Shown here in pieces: positions 37,433 through 46,638 of a stretch of DNA of 64,000 nucleotides (positions are counted from its first letter, which is position 1; every line of letters begins with the position of its first letter). Position numbers and translations under genes: made by a program. The notes below the pieces were generated by a model. That model was not told where the DNA came from. It ran no database searches and saw only the letters and a list, made by a program, of their open reading frames with translations. This DNA comes from DAOTWA01 sp034435955 (GTDB taxonomy: Bacteria; Chloroflexota; Anaerolineae; Anaerolineales; Anaerolineaceae), in NCBI GenBank assembly GCA_034435955.1, contig DAOTWA010000031.1:4410-68409 (forward strand), given 5' to 3'.

Positions 37433-37717
37433 TCACCCATATCGGTACACCACCCCAAACCCACCCCGTGGGTACACCCACTCCAGCGCGTCTTCCGGAC
37501 AGGCCGCCTTGCAGGTGCCGCACTCCAAGCAGCCAGCCCAATCGGCCACGATTCTCCCATTCTGCACGCTGTATACGTTGGCCGGGCACACCAGCAGGCA
37601 GGCCAAATCCTTGCACTTGGCCCGGCAAACCTCCTCATGCACCTCGATGTGCGGGTGTCCTTCGTCCAGCTCGTACTTGTTGGCGCCCAACTTCTCCGGC
37701 ACACTCATCGCTTTCAT
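37433..37717 (-). CDS. fixX: FixX-like ferredoxin partner of ETF:quinone oxidoreductase
   Basis: 94 residues. Cysteines in CRAKCKDLACLLVCPANVY and CLECGTCKAACPEDAL follow the FixX pattern, with one [4Fe-4S] cluster expected. The C-terminal FGVVYRYG ending is typical of FixX. The start overlaps the fixC stop (ATGA). It passes electrons from FixC to the quinone pool. It is the last gene of the ETF operon, ending five bases before the repeat array. Confidence 0.92.
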   Translation of the reverse strand: MKAMSVPEKLGANKYELDEGHPHIEVHEEVCRAKCKDLACLLVCPANVYSVQNGRIVADWAGCLECGTCKAACPEDALEWVYPRGGFGVVYRYG

Positions 37718-39009
37718 AAGGCGCGAACTCCGTTCCAGATATCCCTGGCCAGGTCGAGAATAGATATTCCGCTGCTCGTGAGGCTCTTCATCAGGGTGGG
37801 CAGCAGATGATCTTTGGGACGCGCCTCCTGGCGGTAGATGCGTTCCATCAGATCGGCCAGAAGCTGAGGATAGGCCGTATATAAACGCTCGTTCTCGAAG
37901 AAGCGCGGCGCGCTGGCGTAGGTGCGCATATCCGCCATGACGAAGGAGCGCTCCAGTTTATCCCGGTAGGCGGCCAGCCTCGCGGCGCTGAAATCGCCGG
38001 CCGCTTTCGCCTCCAGGATGGCCTCCGCCGCCGCAGCCGCCGAGCCGATGGCCAGGTCCATGCCGCGCACCGCAAAACCGTTGTTGATCCCCAGCCCGGC
38101 GGCGTCGCCGATTACCAGCATGCCGTCGGTGAACAGGCGCGCCATCTTGTCGACGCCGCCCTCCGGCACCAGATGAGCGCCGTACTCCAGCAGCTTGCCG
38201 CCCTTCACCAGGCGGGCAATCAGCGGCGTAGAGAGGAACTCCTCCATCATGTCCGCCGGGCGGGCCTGGTTGCGCAGCAGGCCGTCCAGGATCATGACCA
38301 GACCGACCGACAGGCTTTCGCGGTTGGTATAAAGGAAACCGCCGCCTGCCAGTCCTTTGGAGGCCGCGCCCACGATGGTATACGCCGCTCCCTCGTCCCC
38401 CTCCAGGTGAAAGCGCTCCTCGATCGTTTCGCGCGGCAGGCCGATCAGCTCCTTGACGCCCAGGGCGATGCCGTCATGGGGGAGCCGACCGCGCAGGCCG
38501 GCTTCCTGCGCCAGGAAGGAATTGGCCCCGTCAGCAGCCACCACCACATCCGCGCGCAGCTCCTCATCGCCGGCCGCCACGCCTGCCACGCGACCATCCT
38601 GGCGCACCACCCGGTCGACGCGCACGCCGGTGACCAGCATGGCTCCAGCCGCCTCGGCTTTCGCGGCCAGCCAGCGGTCGAAGCGCGCCCTCAGCACGGT
38701 GAAGGCGTTGAACGGCGGACGGTCGAAGGCCTGGGATTTGAAATCCACGTTGAAGGCCGCCTCGCCGCTCACGAAGCTGATGACGAAATGGTCGATACGC
38801 CGCTCGACCGGCGCTTCGTTCCAAAATTCCGGCAGGATATCGTGCAGCACCCGCCCGTACAGCACCCCGCCGCTCAGGTTCTTGCTGCCGGGATAGGGCC
38901 CACGCTCGATCAGCACCACCTGCAGACCAGCCCTGGCCAGTAAATAGGCGGCTGTGCAACCGGCCACCCCCGCACCGACCACAATCGCGTCGAATTTGTC
39001 ACCCGCCAT
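37714..39009 (-). CDS. fixC: FixC-like ETF:quinone oxidoreductase flavoprotein
   Basis: 431 residues. FDAIVVGAGVAGCTAAYLLA is the FAD-binding Rossmann motif, followed by GSKNLSGGVLYGRVLHDILP, a signature of FixC and ETF-QO. MLVIGDAAGLGINNGF is the second FAD motif. It oxidises reduced ETF and, with FixX, reduces membrane quinone. It lies eight bases after the ETF alpha gene. Confidence 0.93.
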   Translation of the reverse strand: MAGDKFDAIVVGAGVAGCTAAYLLARAGLQVVLIERGPYPGSKNLSGGVLYGRVLHDILPEFWNEAPVERRIDHFVISFVSGEAAFNVDFKSQAFDRPPFNAFTVLRARFDRWLAAKAEAAGAMLVTGVRVDRVVRQDGRVAGVAAGDEELRADVVVAADGANSFLAQEAGLRGRLPHDGIALGVKELIGLPRETIEERFHLEGDEGAAYTIVGAASKGLAGGGFLYTNRESLSVGLVMILDGLLRNQARPADMMEEFLSTPLIARLVKGGKLLEYGAHLVPEGGVDKMARLFTDGMLVIGDAAGLGINNGFAVRGMDLAIGSAAAAAEAILEAKAAGDFSAARLAAYRDKLERSFVMADMRTYASAPRFFENERLYTAYPQLLADLMERIYRQEARPKDHLLPTLMKSLTSSGISILDLARDIWNGVRAL

Positions 39010-39017
39010 GGGCTTCT

Positions 39018-39992
39018 CTATAGGCTTCCCTTATCCTTGCGCGCGCGGATGGCCCTGATCAGAGCCGGCACGACCGCGTACAGATCGCCGACCACGCCGT
39101 AATCGGCCTGGGCAAAGATCGGCGCGTGGGCATCCTTGTTGATCGCCACCACCACACGCGAGCCGCTCATCCCGATGGTGTGCTGTACCTGCCCGGAGAC
39201 GCCCACTCCAAGATACAGCTCCGGCTTGACGTGCGCGCCTGAGATGCCGATGTAGCGTTCGCGCGGCAGCCAGTCCAACCCTTCGGCCAGCGGCCTGGAA
39301 CAGGCCACCTCGGCGCCCAGGACCTGGGCCAGCTCTTCGATCAACGCCAGATGCTCGCGTTTCGCCAGGCCGCGCCCTGCGCACACGACGCGCCTGGCTG
39401 CGGCCAGATCCACCGACACCGGCGGGCGTATTTTGCGTTCGAGCTGGGTGACGCGCCATTCCGGCGCGACGAATTCGCAGCCCGTGATATCCCCCTGACG
39501 GCTGCCGTCGACCGCCAGAGGCTCGAAAGTCCCCGCCGCGACCGTCGCCAGCACCGGCGCCGCCAGCGGTTGATCCACCCGCAACGCCCCGCCGCCGAAG
39601 ATCAGATGCTCGGCCTGGAGCGCCTCGCCATCAAATTGGAAGCGCAGAACGTCGGTCAAGACGGTCACGTCCAGGCGCGCTGCCAGGCGTCCGGCCACCG
39701 CCTGCCCGCGTTTGGTCGCCCCGATTAGCAGCGCGTAAGGCTGGAGATGCTTGATCAAACCCAGCAGCGTGGGGACATAATCTTCCACCAGCACACCGGG
39801 AGCCGGCTGTCCCAGCCACAGAGCCTTATCTGCACCGCGCGCCACAGCCTCTCCAGCCTCCTCGCGCGGACCGAGGACGAGAGCGACCACCGAGCCTCCG
39901 GTATGTCCGGCCAGCCCCCGGGCACCCGCAATCAGCTCCCCCAGCAGGCCGGTCTTTTCGGAAAATACCCAGATATCGCGGTTATCCGCCAT
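39018..39992 (-). CDS. fixB: electron transfer flavoprotein alpha subunit
   Basis: 324 residues from the ATG at 39992 with GGAGG four bases upstream; the frame extends to 40169 but overlaps the beta gene. The C-terminal FAD domain shows VCAGRGLAKREHLALIEELA, ISGAHVKPELYLGVGVSGQV, HTIGMSGSRVVVAINKD and ADYGVVGDL. It forms the FAD-carrying half of ETF with the FixA-like subunit and accepts electrons from acyl-CoA dehydrogenases. Confidence 0.93.
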   Translation of the reverse strand: MADNRDIWVFSEKTGLLGELIAGARGLAGHTGGSVVALVLGPREEAGEAVARGADKALWLGQPAPGVLVEDYVPTLLGLIKHLQPYALLIGATKRGQAVAGRLAARLDVTVLTDVLRFQFDGEALQAEHLIFGGGALRVDQPLAAPVLATVAAGTFEPLAVDGSRQGDITGCEFVAPEWRVTQLERKIRPPVSVDLAAARRVVCAGRGLAKREHLALIEELAQVLGAEVACSRPLAEGLDWLPRERYIGISGAHVKPELYLGVGVSGQVQHTIGMSGSRVVVAINKDAHAPIFAQADYGVVGDLYAVVPALIRAIRARKDKGSL

Positions 39993-40000
39993 AGCGCCTC

Positions 40001-40777
40001 CTACACCAGGCCCTCTTTGCTCAGGTAGGCAGCCAGGGTTTGGGCGGCTTCCTCCGGGGCGTCTTCGATCAGGATGCGCTTGCGCGCTACCTGCTGCGGA
40101 GCGCGCACGCTGAGCGTCGCGATCTTTGCTGCGGCCTGGCCTTCGAGCCCGAGATCGGCCAGCGTCCACACGGTCACCGGCTTCTGGCCGGCCTTGAGGA
40201 TCTCCATCATCGTCGGCAGGCGCGGGGTGGTGATGTCCACCGTCACCGAGATGGCGGCCGGCAGGGGCACTTGAAGCACTTCGATCTCCTCCTCCAGGTT
40301 ACGCTCGATCAGCAGGCTGTTTTCCTGCGGCTCGATCCTGCTGACCGCGTTCAGCGTCGGCCAACCCAGTCGCTCGCCCACTTGCAGCCCGGTCTGCTGG
40401 AAGTACAGATCGGCCGAGCCTTCGCCGAAAAGCGCCACATCCGCCCCGCCCATCTTGCGGATCGCACCGGCTAGAACCGCCGCGGTTAAGGCGGTATCCG
40501 CACTCGCCAGAGCCTCATCCACCACCATTACCAGCGCGTGCGGACCCCGCGAGAGCAGGTCCTTCTTGAGCTTGGAGTTATTCACCTGATGAGGGCCGGC
40601 GGTCAGTACGGTCACCTTGCCGGCGGTGGCTTCGGCCAGCCTGACGGCGGCCTCGATGGCCTGGAGGTCGAAGCTGCCGATAACCCACTCTGCGTTCTCA
40701 AGCGAGATGGAACCGTCGCTTTTGACCTGAATATCCTCCGGGTCGGGGGCCAGCTTGGCGCACACGATCACGTCCAT
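40001..40777 (-). CDS. fixA: electron transfer flavoprotein beta subunit
   Basis: 258 residues from the ATG at 40777 (GAGGAG upstream); a longer frame to 40867 lies inside the dehydrogenase gene. It begins MDVIVCAKLAPDPEDIQV, then LENAEWVIGSFDLQAIEAAVRL, with the AMP-binding region TVLTAGPHQVNNSKLKKDLL and GEGSADLYFQQTG. It is the AMP-binding half of ETF. It ends eight bases before the alpha gene and begins 22 bases after the acyl-CoA dehydrogenase gene. Confidence 0.93.
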   Translation of the reverse strand: MDVIVCAKLAPDPEDIQVKSDGSISLENAEWVIGSFDLQAIEAAVRLAEATAGKVTVLTAGPHQVNNSKLKKDLLSRGPHALVMVVDEALASADTALTAAVLAGAIRKMGGADVALFGEGSADLYFQQTGLQVGERLGWPTLNAVSRIEPQENSLLIERNLEEEIEVLQVPLPAAISVTVDITTPRLPTMMEILKAGQKPVTVWTLADLGLEGQAAAKIATLSVRAPQQVARKRILIEDAPEEAAQTLAAYLSKEGLV

Positions 40778-40799
40778 GCGGCTTTGCTCCTCATCCGGC

Positions 40800-41951
40800 T
40801 CATTTGCGCGCCCGCTTGAGCAATTGCGGGCCAGCGATGTTGTACATGATCTCGTCGGTGCCCCCACCGATGCGCATCAGACGCACGTCCCGCCAGTGGC
40901 GCTGCACGCGGTTCTCGGTGGTGTAGCCCAAACCGCCCAGCAGTTGCATCGCGTCGTCGGTCACCTCGAAGGCCGCTTGAGCCACGTACAGCTTGCACAT
41001 GGCGTGCTCGTGGCGTACCGGCATGTGGTGGTCCATCATCCAGGCGATCTTATAGATGTAATTGCGCATATTTTCGATCTTGACCGCCATGTCCACGATC
41101 TTATGCTGCACCGCCTGGAACGCGCCGATCGGCTGCCCAAACTGGACGCGCTGGTTGGCGTAAGCGGCCGCCTCTTCGTAAGCCCCTTCAGCCGCTCCCA
41201 CTGAAGCCGCCGACAGCGCCAGGCGTTCGATCTCAAAATTGGCCATCAATTGCGGCCAGCCGCGGTTCAGCTCGCCGACCAGATTCTTGCGCGGCACGCG
41301 CACATTCTGGATAAACACCTCGTAGGTCGGCACCGTCCACCAACCGACCTTTGAGACCTGGCTGAAGCGCAAACCGGGCGCGTCGGTTGGTACCAGCCAC
41401 ATGGAGATGCCTTCATAAGGATTTTCGATCCTCGCATCGCGCGTCATGAGCAGGATATGCTTCGAAATGCCAGCCAGGGTGCAGAACATCTTCTGTCCAT
41501 TGAAGACCACCTCGTCGCCGTCGAAGTCAGCCGTGGCCTTGAGTGCGGCTGCATCGGAGCCCGCCTGCGGCTCGGTGATGCCCAATGCCACCGGCGGGTC
41601 GCCCTGCGCCAGGCCGGTGAGCACCTCCATTTTCATCTCTTCCGAGCCAAATTGCAGGATGTCCAGTATGGTGATCATCCCCAGCGAATAAATGATCCCA
41701 AGAGGGAAAGCGTGCTTGCCGAGCGTCTCGCACACCAGCGTCATGGTCTGGATATCGGCTGGCGTGCCGCCGTACTTCTCGGGGATGCCCAGGCCGAGGA
41801 TGCCCTGTTCGGCCAGCGCTTTCCAGGGCTTATAGGGAAATTCATGGCGCGCGTCCAGCTCAGCCAGGAGGCTCTCTGGCGCCTCGCGCTGGAGCAGCTC
41901 CTCTAGGCTGTGGGCCAGCAGCTCCTGCTCTTCGGTGAAACCGAAATCCAT
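40800..41951 (-). CDS. acyl-CoA dehydrogenase
   Basis: 383 residues. ALGITEPQAGSDAAALKATA and later QRVQFGQPIGAFQAVQHKI are family signatures. The C-terminal MRIGGGTDEIMYNI has Gly where medium-chain enzymes have the catalytic Glu. A Glu in NFEIERLALSAASVG sits where isovaleryl-CoA and long-chain dehydrogenases place theirs. It therefore looks like a branched-chain or long-chain type. It oxidises an acyl-CoA to the 2-enoyl-CoA with FAD and hands electrons to the ETF encoded directly downstream. Confidence 0.9.
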   Translation of the reverse strand: MDFGFTEEQELLAHSLEELLQREAPESLLAELDARHEFPYKPWKALAEQGILGLGIPEKYGGTPADIQTMTLVCETLGKHAFPLGIIYSLGMITILDILQFGSEEMKMEVLTGLAQGDPPVALGITEPQAGSDAAALKATADFDGDEVVFNGQKMFCTLAGISKHILLMTRDARIENPYEGISMWLVPTDAPGLRFSQVSKVGWWTVPTYEVFIQNVRVPRKNLVGELNRGWPQLMANFEIERLALSAASVGAAEGAYEEAAAYANQRVQFGQPIGAFQAVQHKIVDMAVKIENMRNYIYKIAWMMDHHMPVRHEHAMCKLYVAQAAFEVTDDAMQLLGGLGYTTENRVQRHWRDVRLMRIGGGTDEIMYNIAGPQLLKRARK

Positions 41952-42076
41952 AGCATCTATCCTTTCTCACAAACCGGATCGAACCCCGTTCATTCGTAAA
42001 AGCGGCTTCTTCGACCCCTTCCCCTGCTCTACGCTGCACCGCAACCTGCTGCGAAATGGCGGGTATGGCTCTTGTC

Positions 42077-42871
42077 TCAGGCTTCGCCCGCTTTGCCGAT
42101 GATCAACCCTTGCGGGTCAACCTCCTCGCGCAGAATACTCAGCTCCACATCGCTTGGTTCGGGCGTCTGTGGCAGCGGATCGGGAAATAGCAGCTCAAAG
42201 CCCGTATTGGCGATCACGTCTTCCTTGGTCACGCCGGGATGCAGGCTGTCCACGCGCATGCGCTTGCTGACGGGATCAAAGCTCAGCAGGGCCAGGGTGC
42301 TGATCACCTTATATGGGCCGGTGTCCGGTGGCAGGCCGGCGGCCTCGCGCGCGCCTGGCCCGTCCAGGTAGCCCGGCGTGGTGATGAAATCCACCCGCGG
42401 CACAAAGCGGCGCTTCTCATGGCGCATGGTGATGAGCGTACGCCAGCACAGCGACGCCAGGTCGTTGCTGCCGCCGCTGCCCGGCAGCCGCACTTTGGGG
42501 TGCTCGTAATCGTCCCCGATCATGGTCGCGTTGAGGTTGCCGTACATATCGATTTGCGCCCCGCCCAGGAAGGTGTAGTCCACCATACCGCGCTGGCAGG
42601 CCTCCATGATGTCGTCCATCGATCCGTGCATCAGGGCGCGCGTCTGGGTGGCCGACCCGGAGACCGAAATGGGCAATTTTTCCATGATGGGTGCGGCGGC
42701 GCCTGCCTCAAACAGAATGATCAGGTTCGGCGCGGTCGTCTTCTGGGCCAGCATGGCCGCCGCCAGGGGCGGGCCCGTGCCGATGACCGCCGTCTTGTTA
42801 TCCTCCAGTTGGTGCGCTGCGGTGCACACCATCAACTCCATCAACGTGTAGCGGTGATTATGGCCAACCAC
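42077..42871 (-). CDS. family I CoA-transferase subunit B
   Basis: 264 residues with a GTG start and AGGAGGAG upstream, one base after the subunit A stop. LIILFEAGAAAPIMEKLP contains the candidate catalytic Glu, and LPGSGGSNDLASLC matches the glycine-rich signature of GctB/IpdB-like subunits. With subunit A it should move CoA between acyl donors and carboxylates, or act as an acyl-CoA hydrolase like IpdAB. The substrate is unknown. The 125 bases downstream, before the dehydrogenase gene, hold nothing obvious. Confidence 0.85.
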   Translation of the reverse strand: MVGHNHRYTLMELMVCTAAHQLEDNKTAVIGTGPPLAAAMLAQKTTAPNLIILFEAGAAAPIMEKLPISVSGSATQTRALMHGSMDDIMEACQRGMVDYTFLGGAQIDMYGNLNATMIGDDYEHPKVRLPGSGGSNDLASLCWRTLITMRHEKRRFVPRVDFITTPGYLDGPGAREAAGLPPDTGPYKVISTLALLSFDPVSKRMRVDSLHPGVTKEDVIANTGFELLFPDPLPQTPEPSDVELSILREEVDPQGLIIGKAGEA

Positions 42872-42872
42872 A

Positions 42873-43877
42873 TCACGGCTCCTCCTGGCTGCGCTTCAGC
42901 GGCTCGAGGCGCCGAAGCTCCATCAGCCGCTCCTCGCCGCCGATCTGCGCCAGGTATTCATCGAAATCTTTCGTCCCGTAAATGTATTTGTCAAGGAATG
43001 CAGCGAAAGTCACCGGATCGCGTTCAGCCTCGACCCACTCGGCCAGGTGGCGCTCGTCGGAGGTGTATTCGAAGGGCATTTCCCCAGGATAGCTCCCATA
43101 CGGCACCACGCACACTGCGTCCACCAACCAGTAAGGGATGCTGGTGCGCCAGGGATCGCGGCGGAACACCTCGGTCTCCACGATCCGTTCGGTGGTGAGG
43201 ATCAGCCGCCTGGAGGCTCGCGCCAGGTCCAGGTCCACGATGCTGACGCCCTCGATTTGGGCGTTGCCGTATATGTCGGCGCTGTGGACGTGGATGACGC
43301 CCACATCCGGGAAGAGCGCCGGTACGGCCAGCAGTTTCTGGCCGGTAAACGGGTCCTCGATCAGCTTGGCGGAGCTGTAGCGCATCGTGTCGCTGCCGAG
43401 CATGGTGCGCACCGGCAAGAACGGCACGCCCATGGCGGCGGCCTTATAACGCCAGCCCAGCCCGGCATTGCTCCATTCCACCGTCTTCACCCGTCCGCTC
43501 TCCATGAAGCGCCGCGCATTGGGCGACAGGCCGCGCAGTTCCAGACCGACCACATAAGAAATGTCGCAGCGGTCAATGACCTCGCCGGCCGCCAGGATCT
43601 CGAAATCGTGGGTCGCGCAGTGGCCGGAGAAACCCAGGTTGCGCTTGCGGGTGCGCACGATCTCGTGCAGGACAGCGGTGGGGATGCGCACGCTGCCAAA
43701 ACCGCCGATGGCGAGATAATCGCCATCGTGAATAAAGCGCTCGACTGCCTCTCGGACGGTCAAGCGCTTATCGGTCATGGCACGGGATTTGCGGCGGAAG
43801 AACTCGCGGGCGGCATTCACGTCCGGCGACATGAACAGCTCCCCGCGCGGCACCAGTTCATGGATCCTTTCTACCAT
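42873..43877 (-). CDS. family I CoA-transferase subunit A
   Basis: 334 residues. The core MTDKRLTVREAVERFIHDGDYLAIGGFG contains the coenzyme A-binding glycine strand typical of subunit A. About 33 extra N-terminal residues precede it, and an internal ATG there is a possible alternative start. SAKLIEDPFTGQKLLAVPAL and HSADIYGNAQIEG continue the family pattern. It is the first gene of a seven-gene minus-strand operon (CoA-transferase A and B, dehydrogenase, ETF beta and alpha, FixC, FixX), which activates an acid and oxidises it into the quinone pool. Confidence 0.85.
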   Translation of the reverse strand: MVERIHELVPRGELFMSPDVNAAREFFRRKSRAMTDKRLTVREAVERFIHDGDYLAIGGFGSVRIPTAVLHEIVRTRKRNLGFSGHCATHDFEILAAGEVIDRCDISYVVGLELRGLSPNARRFMESGRVKTVEWSNAGLGWRYKAAAMGVPFLPVRTMLGSDTMRYSSAKLIEDPFTGQKLLAVPALFPDVGVIHVHSADIYGNAQIEGVSIVDLDLARASRRLILTTERIVETEVFRRDPWRTSIPYWLVDAVCVVPYGSYPGEMPFEYTSDERHLAEWVEAERDPVTFAAFLDKYIYGTKDFDEYLAQIGGEERLMELRRLEPLKRSQEEP

Positions 43878-43981
43878 AAATTCATCAACCCTCTCATACC
43901 CCTAAACCGGCTCCTCGATCAGGAAGAACCATGTGAAAGCCTCCGCCGAAAATCAGCGTCTGTTAGACGACTTTCTTCACC

Positions 43982-44010
43982 ATTTTAGCAAACATTTCGC
44001 GAACAATAAA
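43982..44010 (-). promoter_or_regulatory. candidate promoter of the CoA-transferase/ETF operon
   Basis: On the minus strand TTTATT (44005-44010) and TAAAAT (43982-43987) with a 17-base spacer, about 100 bases before the start codon. The -35 match is weak. Confidence 0.3.
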
Positions 44011-44112
44011 CCCCCCAAGGGGATGAGATTTGGCATCAACCCCTATTTCTGATTCTTTGGATCGGTTCTTGGATGCCCTCGGTTTTATGAAAGCGGGCGG
44101 AGTTCAGGCAAA

Positions 44113-45369
44113 TTACGCCCGGGTGTGATATTCCCCCTCCACCACCCACTTGAATGTGGTCAGCTCTCTCAATCCCATGGGTCCGCGCGCGTGCAGCCGC
44201 TGGGTCGACACTGCCACCTCGGCCCCCAGACCAAGCTGCCCGCCGTCGGTGAAGCGGGTGGAGGCGTTGACGTACACCACCGCCGAATCGACCTCCGCCA
44301 CAAAGCGCCGCGCGTGCGCGTAGTTTTCCGTCAGGATGCCATCCGAGTGGGCCGTGCTGTGTTCGGCAATATGTTCGATGGCCTCGTCCAGCCCGTCGAC
44401 CACCTTGATGCCCAGCACCAGCGACAGCCACTCGGTATCGAAATCGTCCGGTCCAGCCGGCTGCACAACCGGGGTCGAAAAAGCGGGCAGATATTCCAAC
44501 GCCTGCGGGTCGGCGCGGAAGCGGACCCCATCCGCCGCCAGCGTCTGGACCAGCGGCGGGATGAATTTACCGGCGATCGCACGATGCACCAGCACCGTAT
44601 CCAGGGCGTTGCACACCGTCGGGCGCTGCACCTTGGCGTTGCGCACCACCTTGATCGCCTTTTCCAGGTCGGCGCTGTCATCCACGTATAAATGGCAGAT
44701 GCCGATCCCGCCGGTGATGACCGGGATGGTGCTGATCTCGCGACAGAGTTTATGCAGCCCCGCTCCGCCGCGAGGAATGACCATGTCGATGTACTCGTGC
44801 AGCTTGAGCAGCCGGTTGACCAGTTCCCGGTTCGCATCGTCGATGAACTGGACGGCCTCTGCGGGCAGGCCGGTCTCTTCCAGCGCACGCCGCACGACGC
44901 TCGAGAGCGCACGGTTCGAGTTCAACGCCTCGCTGCCGCCGCGCAGGATCACCGCGTTGCCCGTTTTGATCGCCAGGATCGCCGCATCCACGGTGACGTT
45001 GGGCCGTGATTCGTAGATTACCGCCAGCACGCCCAGCGGTACACGCTGCTTCCGCACCTGCAGACCGTTGGGCAGCTTTTTCGCATCGAAGATTTCACCC
45101 ACTGGATCTTCCAGGGAAACGATCTTGCGCACGTCTTCGATCATACTTGCCAGGCGCGCTTCGTTCAACGTGAGCCGATCGATCATGGCGGGTGAAAGGC
45201 CGGCGCTTTCGGCCGCTTCAAGGTCCTGACGGTTGGCCGCCAGGATGGCCTCCCGCTCCTGCCAAAGTAATTCCGCCAGCCGGAGCAGGGTCTGATTCTT
45301 GCCCTGTGTGGAGGCTTGGGCCAGCATTCTGGCCGCCTCTTTAGCCCGCTTCGCCATCTCCTCTACCAT
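44113..45369 (-). CDS. proA: gamma-glutamyl phosphate reductase
   Basis: 418 residues, ATG preceded by AGGAGG. The sequence is a full-length ProA, with LPNGLQVRKQRVPLGVLAVIYESRPN, VILRGGSEALNSN, the catalytic Cys in KVQRPTVCNALDTVLVH and FTDGGQLGLGAEVAVSTQRLH. It reduces glutamyl 5-phosphate to glutamate 5-semialdehyde with NADPH, the second step of proline synthesis. It follows proB by 27 bases. Confidence 0.96.
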   Translation of the reverse strand: MVEEMAKRAKEAARMLAQASTQGKNQTLLRLAELLWQEREAILAANRQDLEAAESAGLSPAMIDRLTLNEARLASMIEDVRKIVSLEDPVGEIFDAKKLPNGLQVRKQRVPLGVLAVIYESRPNVTVDAAILAIKTGNAVILRGGSEALNSNRALSSVVRRALEETGLPAEAVQFIDDANRELVNRLLKLHEYIDMVIPRGGAGLHKLCREISTIPVITGGIGICHLYVDDSADLEKAIKVVRNAKVQRPTVCNALDTVLVHRAIAGKFIPPLVQTLAADGVRFRADPQALEYLPAFSTPVVQPAGPDDFDTEWLSLVLGIKVVDGLDEAIEHIAEHSTAHSDGILTENYAHARRFVAEVDSAVVYVNASTRFTDGGQLGLGAEVAVSTQRLHARGPMGLRELTTFKWVVEGEYHTRA

Positions 45370-45396
45370 AGCCGACCTCCTATGCCAAAAGAACCC

Positions 45397-46503
45397 TCAC
45401 AACAAAATCATATTATTGCGATGGATGACCTCGTCTCCGAAGGTATATCCCAGCAGCCCTTCGATCTCCGCCGACTGATGGCCGCACAGCACCGCCAGGT
45501 CGCGGGCGGAATAATTGACCAGGCCCAGGGCGACCTCCCGACCGGATAAGGTGGTGACCCGCACGGTATCCCCATGCTCGAAAGATCCCACCACCTCACG
45601 TACGCCGACCGGCAGCAGGCTGCCACCGCGCGCCAGCGCCTGGGCAGCGCCGTCGTCGATCCGCAGCGCCCCCGAACTGCGTTTGCCGGCCAGGATATAG
45701 CGCTTGCGGCTTTCGAGAGTGGATACCACCGCCAGCAGACGCGTTCCGGACGGTTCACCATGCGCGATACGGATCAGGATATCCGCGTCGCTGCCACGGG
45801 CGATGACCACAGTAGTCCCCGAGCGGCGCGCCAGATCGGCTGCCTGAAGTTTGGTGACCATACCGCCGGTGCCCAGAGAGCTGCCGCTGCTGCCCGCCGC
45901 CCGCCATACCTCCTCGGGGATTTCCAGACCGCTCACCTCCGAAATCAGCCGCGCGTGTGCATCGATGCGCGGGTCGGCGGTAAACAGGCCCGGCTGGTCG
46001 GTCAGCAGGATGAGCAGGTCGGCCTCGATCAGGTTGGCCACCAGAGCGGAAAGGTTGTCGTTGTCGCCCACGCGGATCTCCTCGGTGGCCACGGTGTCGT
46101 TCTCGTTCACGATCGGGATGACGCGCTGTGCCAGCAGCGCCTCGAGCGTGTTGCGCGCATTCAGGTAGCGGCGCCGGTCGGAGAGGTCGGCGCCGGTGAG
46201 CAGCACCTGCGCCACCGTCACGCCATAGATGCGGAAGTACTGCTCGTAGAGAGCCATCAGGCGCGGCTGCCCCACGGCCGCCAGCATCTGCTTGGCTGGG
46301 ACGAACTGCGGCAGGGTGGGGAACCCCAGCGCCTCCCGGCCGGCGGCAATGGCTCCAGAGGAGACCACCACGATCTGACAGCCTTCCGCGTGCAGGGTGG
46401 CCGCCTGGCGGGCCAGATCGACCAGTACTGGCGGGGACAGGCTCTCCGCCCCAGCGGTGAGTGTGGAGGTGCCCAATTTGACCACGATGCGTTGTGGAGT
46501 CAT
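45397..46503 (-). CDS. proB: glutamate 5-kinase with PUA domain
   Basis: 368 residues. The amino-acid kinase domain starts RIVVKLGTSTLT, with QIVVVSSGAIAAGREAL and IPIVNENDTVATEEIRVGDND. A C-terminal PUA domain (about 280-365) is present, as in the long form of ProB. It makes glutamyl 5-phosphate, the feedback-regulated first step of proline synthesis. The ribosome site (GCAGCAGG) is weak but the promoter is good. Confidence 0.95.
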   Translation of the reverse strand: MTPQRIVVKLGTSTLTAGAESLSPPVLVDLARQAATLHAEGCQIVVVSSGAIAAGREALGFPTLPQFVPAKQMLAAVGQPRLMALYEQYFRIYGVTVAQVLLTGADLSDRRRYLNARNTLEALLAQRVIPIVNENDTVATEEIRVGDNDNLSALVANLIEADLLILLTDQPGLFTADPRIDAHARLISEVSGLEIPEEVWRAAGSSGSSLGTGGMVTKLQAADLARRSGTTVVIARGSDADILIRIAHGEPSGTRLLAVVSTLESRKRYILAGKRSSGALRIDDGAAQALARGGSLLPVGVREVVGSFEHGDTVRVTTLSGREVALGLVNYSARDLAVLCGHQSAEIEGLLGYTFGDEVIHRNNMILL

Positions 46504-46542
46504 CCTGCTGCGCCTGCTGTGTACTGTTGGATAATTTTCACC

Positions 46543-46570
46543 ATGATACCGGAATGACCATAAAAGTCAA
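46543..46570 (-). promoter_or_regulatory. promoter of proBA
   Basis: On the minus strand TTGACT (46565-46570) and TATCAT (46543-46548) with a 16-base spacer, about 40 bases before the proB start. Confidence 0.6.
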
Positions 46571-46638
46571 GAAACGATGACGTCCCACGCGCGAACATGC
46601 ACTCAGAAAATCCTTCCGATCCCCAAATTCCGCCCCGT

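Noticed and set aside
39993..40169. N-terminal extension of the ETF alpha frame
   Set aside because: It lies inside the ETF beta gene; the ATG at 39992 has a perfect ribosome site and the family start.
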